Both the position numbers and the translations under genes were made by a program. A stretch of 64,000 nt of DNA from Musicola paradisiaca NCPPB 2511 (GTDB lineage Bacteria; Pseudomonadota; Gammaproteobacteria; Enterobacterales; Enterobacteriaceae). Shown piece after piece: positions 8,639 through 16,984 of this stretch. Location: positions 1,388,731 to 1,452,730 of the forward strand of contig NZ_CM001857.1 of NCBI RefSeq assembly GCF_000400505.1, given 5' to 3'. Under the pieces are notes generated by a model. That model searched no databases, was not told the DNA's origin, and was given only the letters and a program-made list of their open reading frames with translations. Position 1 is the first letter of the stretch; every line of letters begins with the position of its first letter.

Positions 8639-9535
8639 TTAAGGTTCACTGCGTAAAATCGTATTAAAGTTACAGCAATCCTGAGCCAGCATAATAATAG
8701 ACGAAACCAGTTCGCTGCGAACATCCGCTTTATACATGGCAACATAGGTTGTGAGCGGTAATGCGGGGAAAATATCCAGTTCCACCAATTTTCCCATCGT
8801 CACCAACTGTTGCAGGCAGTGCCGGGGAAAATAACCGACGCCCAGACCGGAAATGGTTAACGCCATCAACGCGACAATACTGTTGCTGATGAGTTTATCC
8901 GTCGGTTTAAAACCGATCGATTTAAACCAGCGGTGGTAAAGCAGACCGGAGCCGGATTTATCGATCAACAGTTTATGTTTGCCCAGTTCGTGCAACTGAA
9001 TCGGCTGGGTGTGGTCAAGCAATCCCGGTTTGCACATCCAGACGTTTTCAACCTGGCCGACAGGCTGTGAAGCGAAACGGGCTTCGGCGAAGGCGTCGGG
9101 CACGATCATCAGATCGATATCGTCGGTGAACAGCTTTTCCCGGAGATTAAGGCTCATATCGACGTCAGGCTCAACCGTCACCCGAGGGTAATTGCGCTGG
9201 ATCAGTGCGATCAGCCGGGGCAGCCAGGTCATTGCCGTCAGCTCCGTCACCCCGATACGGATGGTGCGTTCGATAACGTGCGGCGAGCTGATTTGCTCCA
9301 GCGAAGCGGTTCGCATATCCAGCATTCTTTTGGCCAGAATCATCATCTCTTCGCCTTTTTCCGTCAGACGAGAAGTGCGCTGATGCCGGTCGAATAAATC
9401 GACATCCAATAAACTTTCTAATTCCTGTATGCGTTTGGATATAGCGGATTGGGTGGTGTGCAACTTTATTGCGGCAGGTAAAAAGCCGCCTAACTGGGCG
9501 ACCCAATAAAGTGCTTCGAGTTGCTTGAACGTCAT
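8639..9535 (-). CDS. LysR-family transcriptional regulator
   Basis: 298 residues. An N-terminal winged helix-turn-helix (MTFKQLEALYWVAQLGGF, AAIKLHTTQSAISKRIQELE) is followed by a linker helix and the periplasmic-binding-like effector domain starting near IRIGVTELTAMTW. The target is unknown. It converges on the glutamate dehydrogenase gene across a shared terminator; LysR regulators usually control a divergent neighbour, but no gene lies divergently within 500 bp. Near 8640-8660 the C-terminus ends in NTILRSEP. Confidence 0.9.
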   Translation of the reverse strand: MTFKQLEALYWVAQLGGFLPAAIKLHTTQSAISKRIQELESLLDVDLFDRHQRTSRLTEKGEEMMILAKRMLDMRTASLEQISSPHVIERTIRIGVTELTAMTWLPRLIALIQRNYPRVTVEPDVDMSLNLREKLFTDDIDLMIVPDAFAEARFASQPVGQVENVWMCKPGLLDHTQPIQLHELGKHKLLIDKSGSGLLYHRWFKSIGFKPTDKLISNSIVALMALTISGLGVGYFPRHCLQQLVTMGKLVELDIFPALPLTTYVAMYKADVRSELVSSIIMLAQDCCNFNTILRSEP

Positions 9536-10087
9536 GTGTTACGCCGGGGTGAGCAAAATTACCGGCTATTAGATGCCTTTTTATCATTGAAGGCAATATA
9601 CCCGGCCTACTTTATATAACAAGGGTGTCGGTTGTGTTTGTTCACCCGAATCATTTAGCGGAATAAGCACATCGGCATTCACGCTTTTGCCGCTTTTCTG
9701 TCACTGAGCTTATTTAAGAATGGGATGTTAATTTTGCCTGATTGTTAATTAATTTAATTTTTTAACCGAACGATATTTTATTCATAAAAGGTGTGAATGA
9801 AATAATATTCAGCTTAGAGCCTATCCCATTAGGACTATTTCACTTGCCATTTTGGCCCTGGGCAGTGCTCGAAATCCTCACGTACTCTGTGTACGCGCCG
9901 GTTTCTGTGCGGTTTCCCGAGTCCAAACTGGCTGCGCCAATAACGTCGACTGGGATAGGCTCTTATTTTCCTATCAATATCCCCGTCATCCTTCAGATTG
10001 CAGGGGGGCGGCCTTTCGGGTTGTCCGTGACGAAGCGAGCGAGATGGGCGGCGTCTTCGTCATCACGAGCAGCCGCCCGTAGCTCGC
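9536..10087. other. Intergenic region holding a palindromic repeat element
   Basis: About 550 bp with no credible gene. The first part (9536-9810) is AT-rich and probably carries the LysR promoter. A palindrome-bounded repeat element follows at 9816-9963, then a GC-rich stretch ending in the hairpin downstream of lutC. Confidence 0.6.
9816..9963. repeat. Palindromic intergenic repeat, MITE-like, about 148 bp
   Basis: Ends are inverted: AGAGCCTATCCCA (9816-9828) and TGGGATAGGCTCT (9951-9963), the second being AGAGCCTATCCCA in reverse complement, a perfect 13-bp match. An inner hairpin, CGTAC-TCTGT-GTACG, lies near the middle. A shortened copy of the left end is found at 48249-48267. No open frame fills it. 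It looks like a non-coding dispersed repeat of the kind seen in enterobacteria. Confidence 0.7.
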
Positions 10088-10089
10088 TT
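10033..10089 (-). terminator. Long imperfect hairpin at the end of lutC
   Basis: AAGCGAGC (10033-10040) pairs with GCTCGCTT (10082-10089), and inside it GGGCGGC (10046-10052) pairs with GCCGCCC (10072-10078). It overlaps the lutC stop codon. There is no T run, so it may be a 3' end stabiliser or a Rho-associated terminator. Confidence 0.45.
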
Positions 10090-10795
10090 ATGACGCCGGC
10101 GTGTCATCAATGATCAGATAAGCCGCGTTGAGCGGGCCATGAACCCCGACAACCTTGATAAGCTCGATATCGGCGGTGGAACTGGGGCCGCCGATCAGAT
10201 TGATGCAGGAAGGCAGGCGCTCGCCCTGCCGAACCCACTGGCGTAATGCCTGCGCCAGCTGGGCGACGCGCGGCAGCAGCGTGCTTTTGCGCACGACGAA
10301 AATCGTCGACTCCGGCAGCAGGCTGATGGCGCGTCCCTGTTGCGGCGAGGAAAACAGCACCACGCCGCCGGATTCGACCAGACCGTACCGGGCGTAAACC
10401 ACGCCGACTTTGGCCTGCTCCGCCAGCCGTAGGTTTTCGTCGCCCAGATGCGCGTCCCAACAGTGGGCCTGGCAGGCTTGCCGCAGGCGATCGGTAATAC
10501 CGAGCGCTTGCAATTGCGGGTCGCCGCTGACTACCACCGGCGCATGGCCGTAACGGTCGCACAGGCGGACAGCCGCGTCGGCGGCGTCGGCTTCATGGGT
10601 CAGCTCGCAATGCGCCAGCATCACGCCGGAAGCGTAGTCGATAAAGGCGTCGCATCGCTGTTGCGGCGTCAGATCCGTCAGCCGCGTTCCGGCGTAGTCG
10701 TGCGTCGGCGCGGGCAGCGGCGTCGGTGCCAGGCGCAGGTCGCGACCAAGCTGGCGGGCGATCGTCGCCAGAAATTTATCGCGGTTTTCCATCAT
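10088..10795 (-). CDS. lutC: Lactate utilization protein C (LUD domain)
   Basis: Third component of the LutABC system that oxidises L-lactate to pyruvate in the cytoplasm (YkgG in E. coli). About 235 residues with the LUD domain: VGVVYARYGLVESGGVVLFSS and LLPESTIFVVRKSTLLPRV, then IGGPSSTADIE near the C-terminus. The start ATG (10793-10795) overlaps the lutB stop in AATGATGG, with AGGAG five bases upstream; the second ATG three bases later is equally possible. A reading frame extension further upstream is inside lutB and is ignored. Confidence 0.93.
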   Translation of the reverse strand: MMENRDKFLATIARQLGRDLRLAPTPLPAPTHDYAGTRLTDLTPQQRCDAFIDYASGVMLAHCELTHEADAADAAVRLCDRYGHAPVVVSGDPQLQALGITDRLRQACQAHCWDAHLGDENLRLAEQAKVGVVYARYGLVESGGVVLFSSPQQGRAISLLPESTIFVVRKSTLLPRVAQLAQALRQWVRQGERLPSCINLIGGPSSTADIELIKVVGVHGPLNAAYLIIDDTPAS

Positions 10796-12213
10796 TGCTG
10801 CTCCTGTGTCTGATGCTTTTTGAACCAACTGCGGAAGCTTTCGCCGTCCGGATGGGGTAAATCGCGCGCCTCCGTCCATTCACCGATAGCGCCGAGGTTG
10901 AACGGTGTTTTCCCATTTCGAATCAGCCAGCGGGCGGCATGGGCGCCGGCCACCATGCCGACTTTCCATATCCCCGGATGGCTATTGGCGTAAGTAAACA
11001 GCCGCATGATGAGCCGCTCGGTACCCGGCGTCATGCTGTTTTCCGCCAGCACGCGCCGGTGTTGCAGAATCAACCCGGAGAGCGGAATACGTACCGGGCA
11101 AACATCGTCGCAGGCGGTACACAGCGAGCAGGCGTAAGGCAGCGATTTGAAATCTTCATAGCCGCCCAGCAACGGTGAGAGGACGGCGCCGATCGGCCCC
11201 GGATAGATGGAGCCGTAGCCATGCCCGCCGATATGGCGGTAAGCCGGGCAGGTGTTGATGCAGGCGCCGCAGCGGATGCAGCGCAGCACGTCGTGGAAGG
11301 CCGAACCCAGAATCTTCGAGCGGCCGTTGTCGACGATGACCAGATGGAATTCCTGCGGGCCGTCCACGCCGTCGGCGTCGCGCGGGCCGGTGAGCCAGGT
11401 GTTGTAGCCGGTCAGGCGGGCGCCGACCGCGCTGCGCGCCAGCATGGCCAGCAGAATATCCAGCTCTTCAAAGGTGGGTACGACGCGCTCCATGCCCATG
11501 ACGGCGATATGGGTGCGGGGCAGGGTGGTACACAATCTGGCGTTGCCTTCGTTGCTGACCAGACTGACCGAGCCGGTCTCCGCCACAGCGAAATTACAGC
11601 CGGTCACGCCGACTTCCGCGTTGAGGAATTCTTGACGGATGGTGTGCCGGATGAAGCGCGTCATCGCCTCCGGCGTTTCCGGGCCGTCATAACCCAGTTT
11701 TTCCTGCAAGACCCGGCGGATTTGATGCCTGTCCTTATGGATGGCGGGCACCACCACATGGGAAGGCGCGTCGTCGTCCAGTTGCAGGATGTACTCCCCC
11801 AAATCGGTTTCGATCACCTGAATCCCGGCTTGTTGCAGAGCGGCGTTCATGCCGATCTCCTCCGTCACCATGGATTTGGATTTCACCACGTTGCGGGCGT
11901 TTTTCTCCTGCGCCACCTGCAGGATATAGCGGGTGGCGTCTTCACGGGTTTGGGCGAAGAAGACCTTGCCGCCGTTGGCCGTCACCTGCTCCGACAGCTG
12001 ATAGAGATAAGCGTCCAGATTGTCGAGTACGTGGGCGCGAATCTGCGCCGCGCGCGTGCGCCAGTCGTCCCAGTGGCTCAGTTCATCCACCATTTTCTGC
12101 CGGTTGGCGCCGATGCGCTCCTGAGCATTGGCGACCGCCGGACGCATGATGTCGTCGGCGATCTGCTGGCGGATGCGTTTTCGAAACGGCACATCGCTGG
12201 TTTTGAGGTACAT
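10792..12213 (-). CDS. lutB: Lactate utilization iron-sulfur protein B
   Basis: 473 residues. The N-terminal part is a LUD-type domain (KSMVTEEIGMNAALQ, GVTGCNFAVAETGS), followed by a ferredoxin-like region with two 4Fe-4S motifs: CIRCGACINTCP near residue 310 and CSLCTACDDVCP near 365. The C-terminal extension is typical of YkgF/LutB. It probably passes electrons from lactate oxidation. It sits 11 bp after lutA and overlaps lutC, so the three are co-transcribed. Confidence 0.95.
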   Translation of the reverse strand: MYLKTSDVPFRKRIRQQIADDIMRPAVANAQERIGANRQKMVDELSHWDDWRTRAAQIRAHVLDNLDAYLYQLSEQVTANGGKVFFAQTREDATRYILQVAQEKNARNVVKSKSMVTEEIGMNAALQQAGIQVIETDLGEYILQLDDDAPSHVVVPAIHKDRHQIRRVLQEKLGYDGPETPEAMTRFIRHTIRQEFLNAEVGVTGCNFAVAETGSVSLVSNEGNARLCTTLPRTHIAVMGMERVVPTFEELDILLAMLARSAVGARLTGYNTWLTGPRDADGVDGPQEFHLVIVDNGRSKILGSAFHDVLRCIRCGACINTCPAYRHIGGHGYGSIYPGPIGAVLSPLLGGYEDFKSLPYACSLCTACDDVCPVRIPLSGLILQHRRVLAENSMTPGTERLIMRLFTYANSHPGIWKVGMVAGAHAARWLIRNGKTPFNLGAIGEWTEARDLPHPDGESFRSWFKKHQTQEQQ

Positions 12214-12224
12214 ACGTTATCTCC

Positions 12225-12944
12225 TTAGCGACTCATCAGTACGTCGGCAATATGCATCACCTTGACCGCATGGCCTTCGCGGCGCAGGCGGCCTTCGATA
12301 TTGATCAGGCAACTGATATCCGCGCCGATCAGGTAGTCCGGCGCGGCCGCCATGATGTGTGCCGCTTTTTCTTTCACCATCTCACCGGAGATTTCCGCCA
12401 TTTTGACGGAAAAGGTGCCGCCAAAGCCGCAGCAGGTCTCCTGGGCGTGAAACGGCAGCAGTTCCAGATCGCGGACATTGTGCAAGAGCGTAAGAGGTTC
12501 ATCGCGCACGCCCAGTTTGCGAAACAGGCTGCACGACGGGTGATAGACCGCTTTCCCCGGCAGCCGGGCGCCGACGTCGGCGATGCCCAGCCGGTTGACG
12601 ATAAAGGAAGTCAGATCGTACATGCGGGCGGCGACCCGGTCGGCGCGGGCGGCCCAGTCGGGCTCGTCCGCCAGCCAATGGGCGTAGTGGCGGATGGCGT
12701 TGGTGCAGGAGCCGGCGGGGGAGATGATCGGGTCGTCATTCTCCTCCAGCGCGGCGATCAGCGTTTTCATTCCCGGCGTGGCCTGCTGGATATAACCGCT
12801 GTTGAGGGCGGGCTGCCCGCAACACCCCTGTTTTTCCGGGAAATGTACCTGACAACCGAGCTGCTCCAGCAGCAGCACGGTGTTTTGAGCCATCCGCGAT
12901 TTCAGGGCATCGCCAAGGCAGGTGACAAAGACATTCACATTCAT
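12225..12944 (-). CDS. lutA: Lactate utilization protein A (CCG-domain oxidoreductase subunit)
   Basis: 239 residues, first gene of lutABC (YkgE in E. coli). It contains two cysteine-rich CCG motifs, EKQGCCGQPALNSGY near residue 35 and ETCCGFGGTFSVKMAE near 165, the hallmark of heterodisulfide-reductase-like and glycolate-oxidase subunits. Start at MNVNVFVTCLGD (12942-12944), with GAGAG upstream; the frame stays open for 14 codons more but that extension lacks family similarity. A divergent AraC regulator starts about 280 bp upstream. Confidence 0.94.
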   Translation of the reverse strand: MNVNVFVTCLGDALKSRMAQNTVLLLEQLGCQVHFPEKQGCCGQPALNSGYIQQATPGMKTLIAALEENDDPIISPAGSCTNAIRHYAHWLADEPDWAARADRVAARMYDLTSFIVNRLGIADVGARLPGKAVYHPSCSLFRKLGVRDEPLTLLHNVRDLELLPFHAQETCCGFGGTFSVKMAEISGEMVKEKAAHIMAAAPDYLIGADISCLINIEGRLRREGHAVKVMHIADVLMSR

Positions 12945-13013
12945 TGGGTTCTCTCTTTCACATGAAACGGCCCGGTTCTCAACCAAAATGGTCGGGAGGA
13001 ACGGTGCGAGCCG

Positions 13014-13032
13014 GCATCATCGGCGATGATGC
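13014..13032. promoter_or_regulatory. Perfect 9-1-9 palindrome between lutA and the AraC gene
   Basis: GCATCATCG-G-CGATGATGC lies 70 bp upstream of the lutA start. It could be a regulator binding site for the lut operon. It has no T run and is not placed like a terminator. The binding protein is unknown. Confidence 0.45.
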
Positions 13033-13221
13033 TATTAACATTTTTTTCTATTAACACGTTGATTAACGGCGGGTTTTTTCTGTCATGACGTGCCGTCGTC
13101 CCTGATGATGACCGATTCCCTCTGGTGACTGGGAAAAGGGAGAATGGCTTATTATTGGGTACATCGCCGTGTCCTGTTTTACTATATAAGGACAAGTTTC
13201 ATTGAGTAGAGGACAAGTGTG

Positions 13222-14070
13222 ATGCCGTCTTTATCCGCACCGGCGCCGATGCCCGCGCCGGCGCCGTTCTCACTGCCGCGTTCGGTCTATTTCCGGACTT
13301 ACCCGTTGACGAAAGGAACGCAGGTGGCGCAGCACCAGCACCCGTTTGTCGAGTTTCTGTATGCGCGCGAAGGCGGTATGCGTATGGAGATTGAAGGGAA
13401 GACGCTGATCGTGCCGGTGCTTTACGGCGTCTGGATCCCGGCCAATGTGCCGCACCAGATTCTGGCGACCAGCAATGTACTGCTGGAGAGTCTGTATGTT
13501 GAACCGGAGTATGCCGCGATTGACCATGACAGCAGCAAGGTGGTGGTGATCAGCGATTTCGTGCGGGAATTTATCCACTACGCGACGGAGCATATACCTG
13601 AACAATACGATGAGGCCGGGGATGACGGCAAAATGGTCGATGTGCTGACGACGTTGTTGCGACAGTTACCCGACGCCGGTTTCTCGCTACCGTGGCCGGA
13701 GTCCGTCGTGTTGGTGCGGGTCTGCCGCGATATTCAGCAAGCGCCGGATGCCGCGCACGGTATTGAGGCGTGGGCGGCCCGTACCGGGATGTCGGTACGG
13801 ACTTTTTCCCGCCGTTTCAGGAAGGAAACCGGCGTGTCGTTCAGCGAATGGAAGAAGCGTCTGCGGCTGTTGGAGTCGATCATCATGTTGAAAGATAACC
13901 GCAGCGTCACTCAGGTGGCGCTGGATCTCGGTTATTCCAGCACCGCGTCGTTTACCTTTGCCTTCCGCCAGATGTTCGGCGTACCGCCGACGCGCTATCA
14001 GTCCGCAGCCCACCAGAGTGCGACTAGCCCGCCACCGCCAGCAACAGCGGGAACAGCAACGGCGCGATAA
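13222..14070 (+). CDS. AraC-family regulator with N-terminal cupin
   Basis: 282 residues. An N-terminal cupin (HQHPFVEFLYAREGGMRMEIEGK, then WIPANVPHQI) precedes the two C-terminal helix-turn-helix motifs (WAARTGMSVRTFSRRFRKETG, VALDLGYSSTASFTFAFRQMFG). It is divergent from lutABC and likely regulates it, and perhaps the convergent lrgAB pair; both are inference. The last 47 bp, coding for a low-complexity tail rich in Pro, Ala and Thr, overlap the end of lrgB on the other strand. The ATG at 13222 follows GAGGACAAG; the GTG three bases earlier is possible. Confidence 0.9.
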   Translation: MPSLSAPAPMPAPAPFSLPRSVYFRTYPLTKGTQVAQHQHPFVEFLYAREGGMRMEIEGKTLIVPVLYGVWIPANVPHQILATSNVLLESLYVEPEYAAIDHDSSKVVVISDFVREFIHYATEHIPEQYDEAGDDGKMVDVLTTLLRQLPDAGFSLPWPESVVLVRVCRDIQQAPDAAHGIEAWAARTGMSVRTFSRRFRKETGVSFSEWKKRLRLLESIIMLKDNRSVTQVALDLGYSSTASFTFAFRQMFGVPPTRYQSAAHQSATSPPPPATAGTATAR

Positions 14071-14719
14071 GCGAGGTGATGATCCCGCAAATCACCAGCG
14101 CCAGCGAACTGAAGGCGCCTTCTTCGTAGTCCAGCTCGGCGCAGCGGGCGGTGCCAAGCGCATGCGCGGCGGTGCCTATTGCCAACCCGCGCGAGGCTTT
14201 GGTGTGGATACGCATCAGGTTCAGCAGGCTGTGCCCGAAAACAGCGCCGAGGATCCCGGCGAAAATGACGCATACCGCGCTGATGGCCGGGATGCCGCCG
14301 ATGCTACCGCCGACCGCCATGGCGATCGGCGTGGTCACGGACTTCGGCAGAATGGAGGCGGCGATAGCGGGCGATGCGCCCAGCCGCAGGGCAATCCAGG
14401 TGCCGGTCGCCATAGCGACCACGCTGCCGATAAAGCAGACGGTAATGATCGATTTCCAACGCATGCGGATCTGATGCAACTGTTCATACAGCGGGAACGC
14501 CAGCGCCACCACCGCAGGTTGCAGCAGGCTATTCAGCGCCTGGCTGCCGTTGAAATAACGGGCGTAGGGAATGTGGCTGACCAGCAGGAAGGCAATCAGC
14601 ACCAGCATGGAGATCAGCAGCGGATTGAACAGCGGCGTATTCAGCCGTTGTGCCAGACGGCGTACCGCAAAGTACACCAATAATGTCAGCGGCAGCGACC
14701 ACCAGATGTCATGCCACAT
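14024..14719 (-). CDS. lrgB: LrgB/CidB/YohK-family membrane protein
   Basis: 231 residues, almost entirely hydrophobic, with the conserved LrgB segments [21 protein letters not shown] and [27 protein letters not shown] [18 protein letters not shown]. The partner LrgA gene overlaps its start; ATG at 14717-14719 has AAAGGAG upstream. The family was first described as murein hydrolase control proteins, and members in Bacillus (PftAB/YsbAB) act as pyruvate facilitators. Beside lutABC a pyruvate or lactate role is attractive but inferred. Its 3' end overlaps the AraC gene tail to tail. Confidence 0.9.
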   Translation of the reverse strand: MWHDIWWSLPLTLLVYFAVRRLAQRLNTPLFNPLLISMLVLIAFLLVSHIPYARYFNGSQALNSLLQPAVVALAFPLYEQLHQIRMRWKSIITVCFIGSVVAMATGTWIALRLGASPAIAASILPKSVTTPIAMAVGGSIGGIPAISAVCVIFAGILGAVFGHSLLNLMRIHTKASRGLAIGTAAHALGTARCAELDYEEGAFSSLALVICGIITSLIAPLLFPLLLAVAG

Positions 14720-15125
14720 GATCGGCTCCTTTCTTGGGTTGGGTCGGCTGCCGGGATGACGTGCGGCCATGAACGAGGTGTGAGCACCCGCTTACCGTGA
14801 CGAGCACGATCAGCGTACTGACGGTGCAGGAGATCACCACCGGCCCGAACTGGGTACGCAGCAGGTCGGCGTACTGCATCACGCCGACGCCAATCGGGAC
14901 AAACAGCAGCGCCATATAGCGAATCAGTATGTGACACCCCGGTTTGGCCCACGGCACCGGTACCCACTGGGTGGCGAGCAGCAAAAACAGGATCAGCATG
15001 CCGATGATGCTTCCCGGGATGCTGATGGGAAGGAGGGCGGCAATGCCGCTGCCGAGGTACAGACAGGCGTAAATCAGGATGAACGCCCGGGCCTGATGCC
15101 AGAAACCATTGATGGATATACGCAT
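14709..15125 (-). CDS. lrgA: LrgA/CidA/YohJ-family membrane protein
   Basis: 138 residues with four predicted membrane helices, including [26 protein letters not shown] and [20 protein letters not shown], the most conserved LrgA blocks. The C-terminal tail ([14 protein letters not shown]) is hydrophilic. It overlaps lrgB by 11 bp, as in other lrgAB/cidAB operons; the two products act together. Confidence 0.9.
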   Translation of the reverse strand: MRISINGFWHQARAFILIYACLYLGSGIAALLPISIPGSIIGMLILFLLLATQWVPVPWAKPGCHILIRYMALLFVPIGVGVMQYADLLRTQFGPVVISCTVSTLIVLVTVSGCSHLVHGRTSSRQPTQPKKGADHVA

Positions 15126-15589
15126 GGAAGTTTGCCACTGAGTTAAATGGAGATTTGCCGAGAGGGCACGGCGTCATGTCGGCTGAACTCTCTGCCTGAC
15201 GCGCATTATCCGTCAACCTCGCTGGCATATATTGCTATGTCAGGCCAATGTTTATCGAATTAAAGACAATGTGATTGCTGTCACTCTATCGGGAGACGGC
15301 CGCACAGGAGGGCGGGATGTGGTGTATGACGTCAGAGACAGGAGCACCACCGGCCGATGGGTAACGCGCGGCGGCTGCACGCGGGGTACCATGTTCTGCC
15401 TGATGCGCGATAGCGGCTGCGGCCATAACGGGCGTTCAGCCAGTATGGGGGACAGCGGAGGCTCTGTTTTACTAGGGTCGCCGCCCGGCTCAGGGTAAGG
15501 TTATCCCCGGCGGTCATGACCACGCCGTATGTTTTCGCTTCCGCCCGGTTTCCCGGCGGTTTTTTATTATCAGCTGACTGGATTTGACC
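15126..15589. other. Intergenic region between lrgA and copC
   Basis: About 460 bp. The lrgA side (to about 15240) probably holds its promoter. Open frames in the rest lack family similarity. A good intrinsic terminator lies at 15541-15565, before copC, although no gene precedes it on the plus strand, so an unannotated leader or small RNA may end there. Confidence 0.5.
15541..15565 (+). terminator. Intrinsic terminator upstream of copC
   Basis: CCGCCCGG (15541-15548), TTT loop, CCCGGCGG (15552-15559) with one mismatch, then six Ts. It ends 25 bp before the copC start codon, so it could attenuate copC or end a short upstream transcript. Confidence 0.7.
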
Positions 15590-15964
15590 ATGACAAACTC
15601 ATTGAAACACCTGACGTTAGCGGCATCTTTGGTGATGGCGCTGCTCCCGGTATCGCAGGCTTATGCTCATGCCCACCTGAAGTCCGCCGAACCGGCCGAC
15701 AAGAGCGAAGTAGCGGTTGCGCCGGGGCAACTGACGCTGACGTTTACCGAAGGCGTTGAAGCTGCCTTCAGCGGCGTTGAGCTTAAAGATGCTGCCGGGA
15801 GCCCGGTAAAAACCGGCAAGGCAGTTGTCGATGCGGCGGATAAAACCCGGTTGGTGGCGCCGCTTGCCGCGCCGCTGAGCGCGGGAAAATACAGCGTCGA
15901 CTGGCATGTGTTGTCTGTGGATGGGCATAAAAGCCAGGGTAAATACAGCTTCAGCGTGAAGTAA
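15590..15964 (+). CDS. copC: Periplasmic copper-binding protein CopC/YobA
   Basis: 124 residues. A Sec signal peptide ends in QAYA, so the mature protein starts HAHLKSAEP, with the N-terminal histidine used by CopC proteins to bind copper. The beta-barrel core (LTLTFTEGVEAAFSGVELKD) and the C-terminal DWHVLSVDGHKSQGKYSF with conserved Asp and His are present. CopC usually precedes copD; here no copD follows, since the next gene is mdcR 87 bp downstream. Start ATG 15590; a TTG two codons earlier is less likely. Confidence 0.92.
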   Translation: MTNSLKHLTLAASLVMALLPVSQAYAHAHLKSAEPADKSEVAVAPGQLTLTFTEGVEAAFSGVELKDAAGSPVKTGKAVVDAADKTRLVAPLAAPLSAGKYSVDWHVLSVDGHKSQGKYSFSVK

Positions 15965-16051
15965 GGCGCGTGACTGCCGGGTGATGATGCGCGGCCGCCA
16001 GGCGGTCGCCATGGTTGTGGGTCGGCGCGGCCGCATTAAGGATAACGTGCA

Positions 16052-16984
16052 ATGAAAGATGAGATTAATCAGGATATTACTTTCCGCAAGCTGTCCGTTT
16101 TCATGATGTTTATGTCGAAAGGCAACATCGCCCGCACCGCGGAGGCGCTGGCGCTGAGCGGGGTCAGCGTACATCGCGCGTTACATACGCTGGAAGAGGG
16201 CGTCGGCTGTCCGCTGTTTATCCATAAAGGCCGCAACCTGGTGCCGCTGCCTGCGGCGTGGACGCTGCTGGAGTATTGCCAGGATGTGATTGGCCTGATG
16301 ACGCGCGGCCTGGAAGAAACTCGCAAGGTCGCGGGCGTCGGGCAGGGGCGGCTGCGCATCGGCACGCTGTATTCGCTGACGCTGGAAACCGTGCCGCGCA
16401 TTATTATGGGCATGAAGCTCAGACGCCCGTCGCTGGAGCTGGATTTGACGATGGGGTCGAACCACATGTTGCTCAATATGCTGGAGGATGACGCGCTGGA
16501 CGCGATCCTGATCTCCACCCGCGAAGGCGAGTTCAACGGGTCGACGTTTGATGTGATCCCGCTGTTTCATGACGATATCTTTCTGGCCGCGCCCGCCAGC
16601 GAACGGCTTGATACCCATCAGCTTGCCGATTTGCGCGATTATGCCGACCGTAAGTTTGTCTCGTTAGCCGAAGGGTTCGCCACCTATGACGGTTTTCAGG
16701 AGGCGTTTCATGTCGCCGGGTTTGAACCGAAGATCGTGACCCGGGTGAACGATATTTTCTCGATGATAAGCCTGGTACAGGCCGGGGTAGGGTTCGCGTT
16801 GATTCCGGGCCGCATGAAAAAGGTGTATGAGCAGGATGTACAGTTGTTGAAGCTGGCGGAGCCGTACCAGATGCGCCAGCTGATTTCGATCGTCTATGCC
16901 CATAACCGTGAGCGCGACCCGGATCTGCTGGCGCTGGCGGCGGAAGGGCGCATGTACACCCGCAGTCTCAACGTCACTGCCTGA
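16052..16984 (+). CDS. mdcR: LysR-type regulator of malonate decarboxylase
   Basis: 310 residues with an N-terminal helix-turn-helix (GNIARTAEALALSGVSVHRALHTLEEG) and an effector domain from about residue 95 (GRLRIGTLYSLTLETVPRI). It lies at the far end of the mdc operon in the opposite direction, and its stop overlaps that of mdcH by 11 bp. The arrangement and sequence fit MdcR, which activates the mdc genes in response to malonate. Confidence 0.88.
   Translation: MKDEINQDITFRKLSVFMMFMSKGNIARTAEALALSGVSVHRALHTLEEGVGCPLFIHKGRNLVPLPAAWTLLEYCQDVIGLMTRGLEETRKVAGVGQGRLRIGTLYSLTLETVPRIIMGMKLRRPSLELDLTMGSNHMLLNMLEDDALDAILISTREGEFNGSTFDVIPLFHDDIFLAAPASERLDTHQLADLRDYADRKFVSLAEGFATYDGFQEAFHVAGFEPKIVTRVNDIFSMISLVQAGVGFALIPGRMKKVYEQDVQLLKLAEPYQMRQLISIVYAHNRERDPDLLALAAEGRMYTRSLNVTA

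Noticed and set aside
15232..15498. 88-codon frame starting at TTG upstream of copC
   Set aside because: No ribosome site, no family similarity, composition like non-coding DNA.
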